From Arthrobacter ipis (GTDB taxonomy: Bacteria > Actinomycetota > Actinomycetes > Actinomycetales > Micrococcaceae): a stretch of 64,000 bases of DNA. Positions within the stretch are counted from its first letter, which is position 1, and each line of letters begins with the position of its first letter. The DNA lies in the NCBI RefSeq assembly GCF_014694315.1, contig NZ_JAAOXD010000001.1, positions 206,839-270,838 of the forward strand, read 5' to 3'. This document shows positions 42,600 to 51,128 of the stretch, piece by piece. The position numbers were made by a program, and so were the translations under genes. A model generated the notes under the pieces. That model saw only the letters and a program-made list of their open reading frames with translations, made no database searches and was not told the origin of the DNA.

Positions 42600-43598
42600 C
42601 TACCCGCCGGCAGCGGGAGTGGCCGTGGTCCTGCGCGCAACCAGATGCGGGGTCCGGACCACATGGCCAGGCGGCTGCGTTCCCTCAATCCGGGCCACAG
42701 CGCGGTCCACGGCTGCTGCTGCAAGAAGCGGAGCGTCCTGGCTGATCGAGGACAGCTGCACATAGCTGAGCCGCGCGAACTGGCTGTCGTCGTAGCCCAG
42801 CACTGACACATCCGCAGGGACCTTCAGGCCCTGCGCCCGGAGACTCTCGATGAGTCCCAGGGCTGACCTGTCGTTGAAGGCAATGACCGCCGTCGGCATG
42901 TCCGGGCCGAGGGAATTGCCGGCAGCCATCCCGTCTTCCTCCATCGCGCCGCCAGCAATGATGGCCGGCTCCAGGCCACGGCGTTCCATCTCCGCCCGGA
43001 AGGCTGACCGGCGCGGTTCGGCGGAGACCGCGGTGCCGCCGTCGACATGGACGATCCGCCGGTGCCCCAGGGACACGAGGTGTTCCACCGCCATCCGGAT
43101 GCCCTCGTAATCGTCACTGCTCACCGAGTCGGCGAGTTCGCCGACGTCGTTGCGGAGCAGGCTCACCACCGGCACCTGGCCGGCGTACCGGGCCAGTTCC
43201 TCGCTGCTGAGCGTGGGCGAGATCAGGATCAGTGCCTCGGACCCGAAGTCCAGCAGAGCCTCGATGGTCCGGGCCTCTGGCCTGCCGCTGGTGACGCCGC
43301 CCAGCGCGAGTTCGTAGCCCTTGGCGCTGGCCTCGGCGTACGCGGCGTCCACAATCTCGGCGTGGAACGCGTGGCCCGTGGAGAAGCTGAGACCCAGGAG
43401 TTTGGTCCGGGTGCTGCGCAGCAGCCGGGCACGGCTGTCGGGCCGGTAGCCGAGTTCGTGTGCGGCGTCCAGCACTTTCTGCCGTGTGGCTTCGGCCGCG
43501 CCGGGGGCGCCGCGCATCACGATGGAAACCAGGGCCCGCGATACGCCGGCCGCCCGCGCTACGTCCACGAGCGTGGGGCGCCGTTGCTGTTCAGACAT
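42600..43598 (-). CDS. LacI-family transcriptional regulator
   Basis: A 332-aa repressor. N-terminal HTH TLVDVARAAGVSRALVSIVM (residues 9-28) with hinge helix SRARLLRSTRTKLLGL, followed by a periplasmic-binding-protein-like effector domain (SFSTGHAFHAEIVDAAYAEA; VIAFNDRSALGLIESLRAQG; VLGYDDSQFARLSYVQLSSI). It is divergent from the dehydrogenase-isomerase-ABC cluster and almost certainly controls it via two TAGAACGATCTA sites in the shared intergenic region. The inducer is presumably the sugar or cyclitol imported by the ABC system. Confidence 0.93.
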   Translation of the reverse strand: MSEQQRRPTLVDVARAAGVSRALVSIVMRGAPGAAEATRQKVLDAAHELGYRPDSRARLLRSTRTKLLGLSFSTGHAFHAEIVDAAYAEASAKGYELALGGVTSGRPEARTIEALLDFGSEALILISPTLSSEELARYAGQVPVVSLLRNDVGELADSVSSDDYEGIRMAVEHLVSLGHRRIVHVDGGTAVSAEPRRSAFRAEMERRGLEPAIIAGGAMEEDGMAAGNSLGPDMPTAVIAFNDRSALGLIESLRAQGLKVPADVSVLGYDDSQFARLSYVQLSSISQDAPLLAAAAVDRAVARIEGTQPPGHVVRTPHLVARRTTATPAAGG

Positions 43599-43623
43599 GT
43601 GCCTCCTTGCTGCCAGCAGTCTA

Positions 43624-43635
43624 TAGAACGATCTA
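43624..43635. promoter_or_regulatory. LacI-type operator 1
   Basis: TAGAACGATCTA, symmetric around the central CG except for A/A pairs. It lies 26 bp from the lacI start codon. Confidence 0.65.
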
Positions 43636-43670
43636 GACAGCTGGCCAATAACTGTGCCACTATCGTTTCA

Positions 43671-43684
43671 CTAGAACGATCTAG
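43671..43684. promoter_or_regulatory. LacI-type operator 2
   Basis: CTAGAACGATCTAG, the same 12-mer as operator 1 extended by one matching pair. Centres are 48 bp apart. It lies 25 bp upstream of the dehydrogenase ATG. Confidence 0.7.
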
Positions 43685-43708
43685 GTGCCCTGAAAAGAGG
43701 ATTGCAAC

Positions 43709-44845
43709 ATGACCTACATCCAGCAACCGGCCGGTGACAACCGCCCCGTCCGCCTCGGCCTGATTGGAGCCGGATGGATCGGCGCCTTCCATGCCGAGTC
43801 GGTGGCATACCGGATTCCCAATGCGCGGCTGGACGCCATCGCTGACCCCGCCCTTCCCGCCGCCGAGGCACTGGCAGGCAAGCTCGGCGTTGCCAGAATC
43901 ACCGCAGATCCGGCGGACGTCATAGGCGACCCCGACATTGACGCGGTCCTGGTGGCATCGCCGGCAAGGTTCCATTCAGGTCTCATCGCAGCTGCTGCCC
44001 GGGCCGGGAAAGACGTCTTCTGCGAAAAGCCGGGCGGCCGCACTGTCGAAGAACTGGATGAGGCGCTGGCCGCCGCGGACGCCGCCGGGGTCAACGTCCA
44101 GTTTGGCTTCAACCGGCGCTTCGCAGCGGACTTCGCCGCCGCCCGGAGACTCATCGACGACGGCGCGGTGGGCACCCCGCAGCTGCTGCGGTCCCTCACC
44201 CGGGACCCGGGCACCGCGGCCGGAATCTCTTCTCCGGAGCGGATCGCGCCCGGAACGATCTTCCTGGAAACGTTGATCCATGATTTCGACACCCTGAACT
44301 GGCTGAACCCGGGAGCGGTTCCGGTTAAGGTGCACGCGGTGGCTGACGCCCTGGTGGCGCCGGAAGCGAAAGCCGGAGGCCTGCTGGACACGGCGGTGGT
44401 CACGGTGACCTACAGCAACGGTGCCATCGCGGTGGCCGAAGCCAACTTCAACGCCCTGTATGGCTATGACGTGAGGGGCGAGGTGTTCGGATCCGCGGGC
44501 ATGGTGGCCGCCGGCGGGCCGCAGGCATCGAGTGCCGTGAGCTACACCGCCGCGGGCATTGCCTCGGACACCGTGCGGCTGAACATTGACCTCTTCCACG
44601 ACGCCTACACAGCTGAGCTTGCGCGCTTCGTCGAGGGCGTTGCGGCCCGCCGGGCCGGACGCGCAGCGGGCGGAACAGCGGTCCCCGGCGGCATCGATGC
44701 CCGCAACGCGCTCGCCGTGGCACTGGCGGCGATCCGGTCGCACGAGACCGGCCTCCCGGTGGACGTTTCGGCTGTGGCCCACCTGCAGGCGGCCGAGCCC
44801 GGGCTGCAGCTCACGGGATTGCATCTCACAGGTCCGGGCGCATGA
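43709..44845 (+). CDS. Gfo/Idh/MocA oxidoreductase (inositol 2-dehydrogenase-like)
   Basis: A 378-aa NAD(P)-dependent dehydrogenase. The Rossmann motif is RLGLIGAGWIGAFHAESV (residues 15-32) and the catalytic-lysine motif is VFCEKPGGRT (about residues 108-117). IHDFDTLNWLNP resembles the substrate-binding His/Asp motif of inositol dehydrogenases. First gene of a LacI-controlled operon, overlapping the next by 4 nt (ATGA). AAAGAGG precedes the ATG. The substrate is likely a cyclitol or sugar; iolG-like, but not proven. Confidence 0.88.
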   Translation: MTYIQQPAGDNRPVRLGLIGAGWIGAFHAESVAYRIPNARLDAIADPALPAAEALAGKLGVARITADPADVIGDPDIDAVLVASPARFHSGLIAAAARAGKDVFCEKPGGRTVEELDEALAAADAAGVNVQFGFNRRFAADFAAARRLIDDGAVGTPQLLRSLTRDPGTAAGISSPERIAPGTIFLETLIHDFDTLNWLNPGAVPVKVHAVADALVAPEAKAGGLLDTAVVTVTYSNGAIAVAEANFNALYGYDVRGEVFGSAGMVAAGGPQASSAVSYTAAGIASDTVRLNIDLFHDAYTAELARFVEGVAARRAGRAAGGTAVPGGIDARNALAVALAAIRSHETGLPVDVSAVAHLQAAEPGLQLTGLHLTGPGA

Positions 44846-45654
44846 GCTTTCGGCTGGCAGCATGCGCCGAAATGATCTACGGCGAGTTGCCCCTCGTCGA
44901 GCGGGTGCAGCGCATACACGGGCAGGGGTTCGAGGTGGAACTCTGGGACACGCGGAACCGGGACATTCCGGCACTCGCCGCGACGGGTGCCCGCTTCTCC
45001 TCCATGAGCGGCTACTTCGGCGGCAGCCTCATTGACCCGGATAGCGCGGACCGGGTCGTTGAATCGGCGGAGAAACTCATCCCCACTGCGTTGGAGCTGG
45101 GTGTCGAGCGCATGGTGGTGCATCCGGCGGAACTCGGCGACGGCGGGGTTTCCGTGCGGCCCCTTCACCGCTCCACCGGCCAGATGTGGCTGACCGGCCT
45201 CCGCACTCTGGAGCGGCTGGGACGGCTCGGTGAGCGGCATGGTGTGGTCTTTGCGCTTGAGAACCTCAACACAGTCCTGGACCACCCGGGCATACCGCTG
45301 GCGCGGGCCAAGGACACCCTGGCGCTGGTGTCCGCGGCCGACCACCCGCACGTGAGGATGATGCTGGATCTTTACCATGCCCAGATCGGCGAAGGAAACC
45401 TCATTGAACTTGTCCGCGGGGCGCAGCCGTGGATCGGGGAAATTCAGGTGGCCGATGTCCCCGGCCGCTTCGAGCCCGGAACGGGGGAGGTCAACTACAG
45501 TGCCGTCGCCAAGGCGCTCGCCGGCGTCGGCTACTCGGGCGTCATCGGCCTTGAGGCGGCTGCGTCGGGCGGTTCAGGGGTCGCCGCGGGGGACAAGGCT
45601 CTTTCGGCCTTCCGGGACGCCTTCACGGTCGAAGTAGCTCAGCAGCAAAACTAA
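44842..45654 (+). CDS. Hydroxypyruvate isomerase-like TIM-barrel protein
   Basis: A 270-aa protein of the xylose-isomerase-like TIM-barrel superfamily, nearest in pattern to hydroxypyruvate isomerase (Hyi). Metal-binding acidic residues are expected in FALENLNTVLDHPG (Glu ~142), MMLDLYHAQIGEGNLIE (Asp/His), QVADVPGRFEPGTGEVNY and GLEAAASG (final Glu). QVADVPGR and the GxGEI/VNY element are typical of Hyi and sugar epimerases of inositol catabolism (IolE/IolI neighbours). Translationally coupled to the preceding dehydrogenase. Confidence 0.85.
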   Translation: MSFRLAACAEMIYGELPLVERVQRIHGQGFEVELWDTRNRDIPALAATGARFSSMSGYFGGSLIDPDSADRVVESAEKLIPTALELGVERMVVHPAELGDGGVSVRPLHRSTGQMWLTGLRTLERLGRLGERHGVVFALENLNTVLDHPGIPLARAKDTLALVSAADHPHVRMMLDLYHAQIGEGNLIELVRGAQPWIGEIQVADVPGRFEPGTGEVNYSAVAKALAGVGYSGVIGLEAAASGGSGVAAGDKALSAFRDAFTVEVAQQQN

Positions 45655-45658
45655 TATC

Positions 45659-45674
45659 GTCCTAATGTTAGGAC
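45659..45674. promoter_or_regulatory. 16-bp palindrome upstream of the ABC operon
   Basis: GTCCTAATGTTAGGAC, perfect 7-bp arms around TG, directly upstream of the TTGACA at 45680. It is unlike the LacI operators nearby, so it may bind a different regulator. Confidence 0.5.
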
Positions 45675-45679
45675 AAAGA

Positions 45680-45708
45680 TTGACAACTGTGACCCGAGTC
45701 ACGATGAT
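45680..45708 (+). promoter_or_regulatory. Promoter of the ABC operon with a CRP-like site
   Basis: A consensus -35 TTGACA (45680-45685), 17-bp spacer and weak -10 GATGAT. TGTGACCCGAGTCACG (45688-45703) fits the CRP/GlxR pattern TGTGA-N6-TCACA at nine of ten positions and overlaps the spacer. Confidence 0.5.
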
Positions 45709-45775
45709 CAGAGATATCAACATTCCGGCCGGTGGGGCGTGGCACGGCCGGAACCCGAATCAAAGGAGATTTTCG

Positions 45776-46771
45776 GTGAAGAAATTTTCATGGCGGAGGG
45801 CGGCGCTGGTAGCCGCCGTCGTGCCGATGCTGGCTCTCAGCGCGTGTTCGTCCAGTGGTGGCAGGCCGGAGGAGAACGCAAACGCCGGAGGCGGCGGGCA
45901 GGCTGCGTCGACGCCACGGATCAAGGTGGCCCTGATCACGCATGCCGCTCCCGGAGACACGTTCTGGGACATTGTCCGCAAGGGCGCTGAGGAAGCCGCC
46001 GCAAAGGACAATGTTGAGCTGCTCTACACCTCGGACCCCGAAGGCGGCCGCCAGGCCCAGCTGATCCAGCAGGCCGTGGACCAGAAGGTGGACGGCATCG
46101 CCGTGACCCTGGCCAAGCCGGACGCCCTGAAGGACGCCCTGAAGAAGGCCACCGATGCCGGCATCCCCGTAGTGAGCCTCAACGCCGGTGAATCCGTTTT
46201 CGCCCAGCTCGGCGCGTTCACGCACTTCGGTTCCAATGAGAAACTCGCCGGTGAAGCAGTGGGCGACAAGCTCAACTCCCTCGGACTCAAGCACCCTGTC
46301 TGCGTTATCCAGGAGCAGGGGCACGTCGGCCTCGAAGCCCGCTGTGCGGGTGTGAAGTCGAAGGTTCCGGCCACCGAGATCCTTTACGTGCAGGGCACGG
46401 ACATGACCCAGGTGTCATCCACAGTGACCGCCAAACTGCAGGCCACCGCTGATGCCGACGTCATCATCGGGCTGGGTGCGCCCTACACGCTGACCATCCT
46501 CAAGGCGGTGACCACGGCCGGCAGCAAAGCCAAGGTGGCTTCCTTCGACATGAACGCCGAGCTCGCCCAGAAGATCGCCGATGGCGCCGTTGAATTCACC
46601 GTTGACCAGCAGCCGTGGCTGCAGGGCTACGGCTCGGTGGACGCGCTGTGGCAGGCCAAGCGCGGCGGCTTCAAGATCGGCGGCGGCCAGCCCGTCCTGA
46701 CCGGCCCCACCATCGTGGACAAGGCCGGCGCAGCCAACGCCCTCACCTTCGCCCAGCAGGGTATCCGCTAG
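45776..46771 (+). CDS. Sugar ABC transporter substrate-binding lipoprotein
   Basis: A 331-aa solute-binding protein of the ribose/galactose type (periplasmic-binding-protein-like domain 4). The signal peptide RRAALVAAVVPMLALSAC ends in a lipobox with Cys ~24. Blocks include ITHAAPGDTFWDIVRKGAEE, QQAVDQKVDGIAVTLAKPD, AGIPVVSLNAG and SFDMNAELAQKIADGAVEFT followed by VDQQPWLQGY, the C-terminal lobe motif of sugar binders. The GTG start follows a perfect AAAGGAG. It heads binding protein-permease-ATPase; its own promoter lies just upstream. Confidence 0.92.
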   Translation: MKKFSWRRAALVAAVVPMLALSACSSSGGRPEENANAGGGGQAASTPRIKVALITHAAPGDTFWDIVRKGAEEAAAKDNVELLYTSDPEGGRQAQLIQQAVDQKVDGIAVTLAKPDALKDALKKATDAGIPVVSLNAGESVFAQLGAFTHFGSNEKLAGEAVGDKLNSLGLKHPVCVIQEQGHVGLEARCAGVKSKVPATEILYVQGTDMTQVSSTVTAKLQATADADVIIGLGAPYTLTILKAVTTAGSKAKVASFDMNAELAQKIADGAVEFTVDQQPWLQGYGSVDALWQAKRGGFKIGGGQPVLTGPTIVDKAGAANALTFAQQGIR

Positions 46772-46827
46772 CAGTCCGCCAGCCCCGGTCCGGCGGAAAC
46801 GCCGGACCGGCAGCAAGGAGCATTCCA

Positions 46828-47883
46828 ATGACCATGACCCAGACCATTTCCAAACCGGCGGTGACCGACGAACGTGTCGGCAGGCGCAATCCTTTGCAGA
46901 AGCTGCTTGGCCGTCCCGAGGTGGGCGCCCTTGTGGGAGCCATCGTCCTTTTCATATTCTTTGCTGCGGTGTCCCAGACCTTTACCCAGCCGAACGCGTT
47001 CGCCACCGTGCTCTACGGTTCCTCGACCATCGGCATCATGGCGGTGGGGGTATCGCTGCTGATGATTGGCGGCGAGTTCGACCTGTCCACAGGCGTCGCA
47101 GTCATCAGCTCCGCGCTCACGGCGTCGATGTTCAGCTGGTACTTCAGCATGAACGTCTGGATCGGTGTGATCCTGGCGCTTGTTGTGTCGCTGAGCATCG
47201 GTTTCATTAACGGCTGGATCCTCATGAAGACCAAGCTCCCCAGCTTCATCGTCACGCTCGCCACGTTCCTCATGTTGACCGGCCTGAACCTGGGTCTGAC
47301 ACGCATGATCGGCGGCGGCGTCTCATCACCGTCCATCTCCAACATGGACGGCTATGAGTCCGCGCAGGCCATCTTCTCCTCGTCGGTGAACATCGGCGGC
47401 GTGGACGTGAAGAACACCGTCTTCATCTGGATCGCCCTGGTTGCCATCGCGTCCTGGGTGCTGCTTCGCACGAAGGTGGGCAACTGGATCTTCGCCGTCG
47501 GCGGCGACGCCAACGCCGCCCGCGCCGTGGGTGTTCCCGTCAAGGCGACCAAGATCGGCCTCTTCATGGCCGTGGGTTTCTGCGGCTGGATCCTGGGCAT
47601 GCACAACCTGTTCGCATTCGACGCCGTGCAGTCCGGCGAGGGCGTGGGCAACGAATTCCTCTACATCATCGCCGCCGTCATCGGGGGGTGCCTGCTGACC
47701 GGAGGCTACGGATCCGCTGTGGGCGGCGCGATCGGCGCCTTCATCTTCGGCATGGCCAACAAGGGCATCGTCTACGCGCAGTGGAACCCGGACTGGTTCA
47801 AGTTCTTCCTGGGCCTGATGCTGCTCCTGGCCACCATCGTGAACCTGATCGTCAAGCGCCGCGCAGACTCAAGTAAGGGCTGA
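46828..47883 (+). CDS. Sugar ABC transporter permease (RbsC/FrcC type)
   Basis: A 351-aa permease with eight to ten membrane segments. The BPD-2 family core reads [20 protein letters not shown] (TM2/3 region), [60 protein letters not shown] and the C-terminal [26 protein letters not shown] precedes the ATG. It is the membrane partner of the preceding binding protein and the following ATPase. Confidence 0.92.
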   Translation: MTMTQTISKPAVTDERVGRRNPLQKLLGRPEVGALVGAIVLFIFFAAVSQTFTQPNAFATVLYGSSTIGIMAVGVSLLMIGGEFDLSTGVAVISSALTASMFSWYFSMNVWIGVILALVVSLSIGFINGWILMKTKLPSFIVTLATFLMLTGLNLGLTRMIGGGVSSPSISNMDGYESAQAIFSSSVNIGGVDVKNTVFIWIALVAIASWVLLRTKVGNWIFAVGGDANAARAVGVPVKATKIGLFMAVGFCGWILGMHNLFAFDAVQSGEGVGNEFLYIIAAVIGGCLLTGGYGSAVGGAIGAFIFGMANKGIVYAQWNPDWFKFFLGLMLLLATIVNLIVKRRADSSKG

Positions 47884-47888
47884 ACACC

Positions 47889-48815
47889 ATGGACGCCAAA
47901 CAAATCGACCAGCAGGAACTCCTCCGCGACGAGACGGACCCGCTGACCCACACCCCGGTGCACCTGCTCTCACTGGACAGCGTGGGCAAGCACTACGGCA
48001 ACATCGTGGCCCTCACGGACGTCACGATGGCCGTGGACAACGGCAGGGTGACCTGCGTGCTCGGGGACAACGGCGCGGGCAAGTCCACGCTGATCAAGAT
48101 CATCGCCGGCCTGCACCAGCATGACGAGGGTGTCCTCCACATCATGGGCGAGGAGCGGAAATTCGGTTCACCCCGTGACGCCCTGGATGCCGGCATCGCC
48201 ACCGTCTACCAGGACCTCGCAGTCGTTCCCCTGATGCCCATCTGGCGGAACTTCTTCCTCGGCTCCGAGCTGACCACGGGCTTCGGTCCCTTCAAGCGCA
48301 TGGACGTCCAGGCCATGAAGGACATCACCAAGAAGGAACTGGCGGACATGGGCATCGACCTGCGCGACGTTGAGCAGCCCATCGGCCAGCTCTCCGGCGG
48401 CGAACGCCAGTGTGTCGCAATCGCCCGCGCCGTGTACTTCGGTGCGAAGGTCCTGATCCTGGACGAGCCAACGGCAGCCCTGGGCGTGAAGCAGTCCGGC
48501 GTGGTGCTGCGCTACATCCTGCAGGCCCGCGACCGCGGACTGGGCGTCATCTTCATCACCCACAACCCGCACCATGCCTTCCCCGTCGGTGACCGGTTCC
48601 TGCTGCTCAAGCGCGGCAGGTCGATTGGCTACTACGACAAGAAGGACATCACCCTCGACGAACTCACCGCCCAGATGGCAGGCGGCGCCGAACTGGCCGA
48701 ACTGGCCCACGAACTCGAACAGCTCGGTGGCCACGGGGACGTCGTAAAGCAGGTCCAGGCAGAGGTCGCCGGCGTGACTGACTCCACTGCGGACACCGGC
48801 CGGGCACCGCAGTAG
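47889..48815 (+). CDS. Sugar ABC transporter ATP-binding protein, single-domain (FrcA-like)
   Basis: A 308-aa ATPase with one nucleotide-binding domain, unlike RbsA-type proteins, which have two. Walker A is [14 protein letters not shown] (about residue 57), the signature [17 protein letters not shown] (~160) and Walker [18 protein letters not shown] (~188); the switch His is in [11 protein letters not shown] single domain is typical of fructose/inositol-type FrcA systems and implies a homodimer. The start lies 5 nt after the permease stop. The C-terminus has a ~45-residue helical tail. Confidence 0.92.
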   Translation: MDAKQIDQQELLRDETDPLTHTPVHLLSLDSVGKHYGNIVALTDVTMAVDNGRVTCVLGDNGAGKSTLIKIIAGLHQHDEGVLHIMGEERKFGSPRDALDAGIATVYQDLAVVPLMPIWRNFFLGSELTTGFGPFKRMDVQAMKDITKKELADMGIDLRDVEQPIGQLSGGERQCVAIARAVYFGAKVLILDEPTAALGVKQSGVVLRYILQARDRGLGVIFITHNPHHAFPVGDRFLLLKRGRSIGYYDKKDITLDELTAQMAGGAELAELAHELEQLGGHGDVVKQVQAEVAGVTDSTADTGRAPQ

Positions 48816-48837
48816 GGGAGACGTGACAAGGAGCAGC

Positions 48838-49872
48838 ATGAAAGAAGTAACCCTGGGACTTGTGGGCGTCGGCCGCATCGGCGCCATGCACGCTCGGAAC
48901 ATCACTGGCCTGAACGGTGTGATGGGGCCGCAGGGCACCTCGGTGCAGCTCAAGCTGACTGACGTTGCCGAAGAGCACGCCCGTTCCCTGGCCGGCGGAA
49001 TCGGCGCCGGGTTCCTTCCGTCCGTTCAAGCCTTGCTTGACTCGGGCGTCGACGGACTGGTCATCGCCACGGGAACGGCCACGCATCCGGACCTGATCAG
49101 GGCCGGAGTGGACGCGGGAATCCCGGTGTTCTGCGAAAAGCCCGTCGCTGTTAACGTCGAGGAATCACTGCCCGTGCTCGACCACATCCGGACCACGGGC
49201 GGCACTGTGCAGATCGGCCACCAGCGCCGGTTCGATCCGGGTTACCTGGAGGCCAAGCGCGCCTTCGACGCCGGGGAGCTGGGATGGCTCCACACGGTCA
49301 GGGCGGTCACCTGCGACATGACGCCGCCGCCGGTGGAGTTCCTAGCGACGTCCGGCGGGCTCTTCCGCGATTGCTCCGTCCACGACTTCGATATCCTCCG
49401 GTGGCTCACCGGCAAGGAAATCGTGGAGGTTTTCGCCAAGGGGTCCAACAACGGTGACCCCGCAATCGGTGCCGTGGGCGACGTCGATACCGCGCTGGCT
49501 GTGGTGACGTTCGACGACGGCAGCGTCGGAACGGTCTCGGCCACCCGCTACAACGGGGCGGGCCATGACGTCCGGCTGGAACTCCAGGGATCCGCAGGGT
49601 CCGTCATGGTGGGGATGGATGAGCAGATGGCGATGTCTTCTGCCGAGCCCGGGATCGATTTTCCGGCGGGGCCGCCGCACCTGACGTTCGCCGAGCGGTT
49701 CCACACGGCATACCGTGCCGAGATGGCGGCCTTCGTGGAAGTAGTGCTGGGGCAGCGGCAGAACCCGTGCACACCGGAGGACGCCGTCGCAGCGTCCATG
49801 GTGGCCGACGCTGCCCAGGTATCGCTGCAGTCCCGGGAGCCGGTGCGGGTGGCGCTCGAGGCGGCGGGCTGA
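48838..49872 (+). CDS. Gfo/Idh/MocA oxidoreductase (inositol 2-dehydrogenase-like), second copy
   Basis: A 344-aa dehydrogenase. Rossmann motif LGLVGVGRIGAMHARNI (residues 6-22), lysine motif PVFCEKPVAVNVEES, and GHQRRFDPGYLEAKRAFDAG with the SVHDFDILRWLTG substrate motif, all closer to IolG/scyllo-inositol dehydrogenases than the first copy at 43709. AAGGAG precedes the ATG at 48838; the upstream in-frame GTG at 48823 is less likely. Last gene of the locus, 22 bp after the ATPase. Together the genes suggest import and oxidation of a cyclitol or related polyol. Confidence 0.9.
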   Translation: MKEVTLGLVGVGRIGAMHARNITGLNGVMGPQGTSVQLKLTDVAEEHARSLAGGIGAGFLPSVQALLDSGVDGLVIATGTATHPDLIRAGVDAGIPVFCEKPVAVNVEESLPVLDHIRTTGGTVQIGHQRRFDPGYLEAKRAFDAGELGWLHTVRAVTCDMTPPPVEFLATSGGLFRDCSVHDFDILRWLTGKEIVEVFAKGSNNGDPAIGAVGDVDTALAVVTFDDGSVGTVSATRYNGAGHDVRLELQGSAGSVMVGMDEQMAMSSAEPGIDFPAGPPHLTFAERFHTAYRAEMAAFVEVVLGQRQNPCTPEDAVAASMVADAAQVSLQSREPVRVALEAAG

Positions 49873-50011
49873 CGAGGGAAGAGCCTGGCCCGGCGCCTGC
49901 GGGGACCCGCACTGCGCCTGCGTGCCAAAGGAAAACATAAGGGCCCTCCCATAGCCTCCCTGCATCCAATAAGCGGGGAGGCGGCTGCCCCAATGTCAGG
50001 GAGGGAACACG

Positions 50012-50503
50012 ATGAAAACTTTGCTGCGCGGGGGTGGGCTTCTGGTGCGTCTTGGGGGTGCTGCCGATGCCCGCCTCGTCCAGGTGCTGCGCCCAGCGGC
50101 GTTGTCCTCGCTGCGTATTCTGCTTGGCGTCCTGTTCATATGGTTCGGTGCGCTGAAAGTGGCAGGCGTATCGCCGGTTGCGGGTATGGTCGCCGGGACC
50201 CTGCCCTGGGCTGATCCGCGCGTGGTGGTGCCTGTTCTCGGCGCAGTTGAAGTGCTGCTCGGCGCGGCGCTCGTTACCGGGGTTGCCCTTCGCCTGGCCC
50301 TCCCCGTCCTGGCCGTGCACCTGTGTGGAACGTTCCTGACCTTCCTGATGCTGCCCGGGCTGATGTTTTCCGACGGTGACCCTCTGCTCCTGACGGAGGA
50401 CGGTGAGTTCGTCATGAAGAACCTGGTCCTCATCGGCGCGACGCTGGCCTTGATTGCCCATGTTCCCGCCAGGAGCGTAACCGGGGCGAATCACGGCAGC
50501 TGA
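50012..50503 (+). CDS. DoxX-like membrane protein
   Basis: A 163-aa protein with four membrane segments. LRILLGVLFIWFGALKVAGV is the characteristic first helix of the DoxX/DUF417-like group, followed by VVVPVLGAVEVLLGAALVTG, LALPVLAVHLCGTFLTFLML and FVMKNLVLIGATLALIAHV. Members are proposed to be quinone- or redox-associated, without firm biochemical assignment. GGGAGGG precedes the ATG. The preceding 139-bp gap contains a small GCCTCCC/GGGGAGGC stem but nothing more. Confidence 0.8.
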   Translation: MKTLLRGGGLLVRLGGAADARLVQVLRPAALSSLRILLGVLFIWFGALKVAGVSPVAGMVAGTLPWADPRVVVPVLGAVEVLLGAALVTGVALRLALPVLAVHLCGTFLTFLMLPGLMFSDGDPLLLTEDGEFVMKNLVLIGATLALIAHVPARSVTGANHGS

Positions 50504-50596
50504 GGACGCCTGCCGGGGCGGCCGCTCAGAATTAGGTCCGGCTGCTCGTCGCCCGGGTACGCCCCTGCGCCCCTCGGGGCGCAGGGGTTCGGCTCG

Positions 50597-50839
50597 TCAG
50601 TACTGGATCGTCTCGGTTCTGCCGGTGCGCAGGGACAGCGTTACCGCTTCGGCGATGGCCTGGGCCTTCAAACCATCCTCGAGTGACGGCGTGACGGCTG
50701 AACCGCCGTCGGCCGCTTTGCCGCTCTCCAACGCGGCCACAAAGTGGGCAAGGGCCGCGGCATAGGTCGGCTGGACCCGCCGGAGGCATCTGGTCAGCAG
50801 CGCGCTGCAGGTCAGGGGATCCTCGGGCAGCGCGCCGGA
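50597..50839 (-). pseudogene. Remnant of a Gfo/Idh/MocA oxidoreductase (C-terminal end only)
   Basis: An 80-codon open stretch on the minus strand ending in TGA reads YAAALAHFVAALESGKAADG, then VTPSLEDGLKAQAIAEAVTL and SLRTGRTETIQY. This is the C-terminal pattern of Gfo/Idh enzymes (a-F-v-x-A-l, then S-L-x-D-G-L, then the closing T-G-R). It is preceded in frame by TAG at 50840-50842, and no upstream Rossmann domain remains. It is probably a decayed third member of the oxidoreductase family at this locus. Confidence 0.7.
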
Positions 50840-50894
50840 CTAGGTTCCTCCGCTGGCGCGCCGGGGAGCCTGAGGCCAGGCCGAGGGAACGAGA

Positions 50895-50934
50895 AAGCCC
50901 CGCCTTCAGGCTTGTGGCCTGGAAGGCGGGGCTT
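50895..50934 (-). terminator. Rho-independent terminator after tRNA-Lys
   Basis: On the minus strand AAGCCCCGCCTTCCAGGC with a near-perfect partner (one bulged base), then TTTCTC. It begins 4 bp past the CCA end of the tRNA. Confidence 0.8.
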
Positions 50935-50937
50935 CGG

Positions 50938-51013
50938 TGGTGCACCCCCCGGGACTTGAACCCGGAACCCATTGATTAAGAGTCAATTGCTCTGCCAATT
51001 GAGCTAGAGGTGC
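50938..51013 (-). tRNA. tRNA-Lys (anticodon CTT)
   Basis: A 73-nt body (50941-51013) plus encoded CCA. Acceptor GCACCTC/GGGGTGC, D-arm TAGCTCAATTGGCAGAGCA, anticodon stem-loop TTGACTCTTAATCAA with CTT, and T-arm CCGGGTTCAAGTCCCGG. Discriminator A. Confidence 0.96.
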
Positions 51014-51128
51014 ATCTGCTGTTTCGTTCCTCCGAGGGCTTTTATTTCCCTCGTTGACCTCCGCAACGACATGAAACTCTACACGAACTTTTGGCTGGTG
51101 TGAAATCGGGGTGGGCCGGAGGTGCCGC

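Noticed and set aside
50532..50972. 146-aa minus-strand open frame over the Gfo/Idh remnant, terminator and part of tRNA-Lys
   Set aside because: It runs through the tRNA and terminator and shows no family pattern; the remnant in a different frame does.
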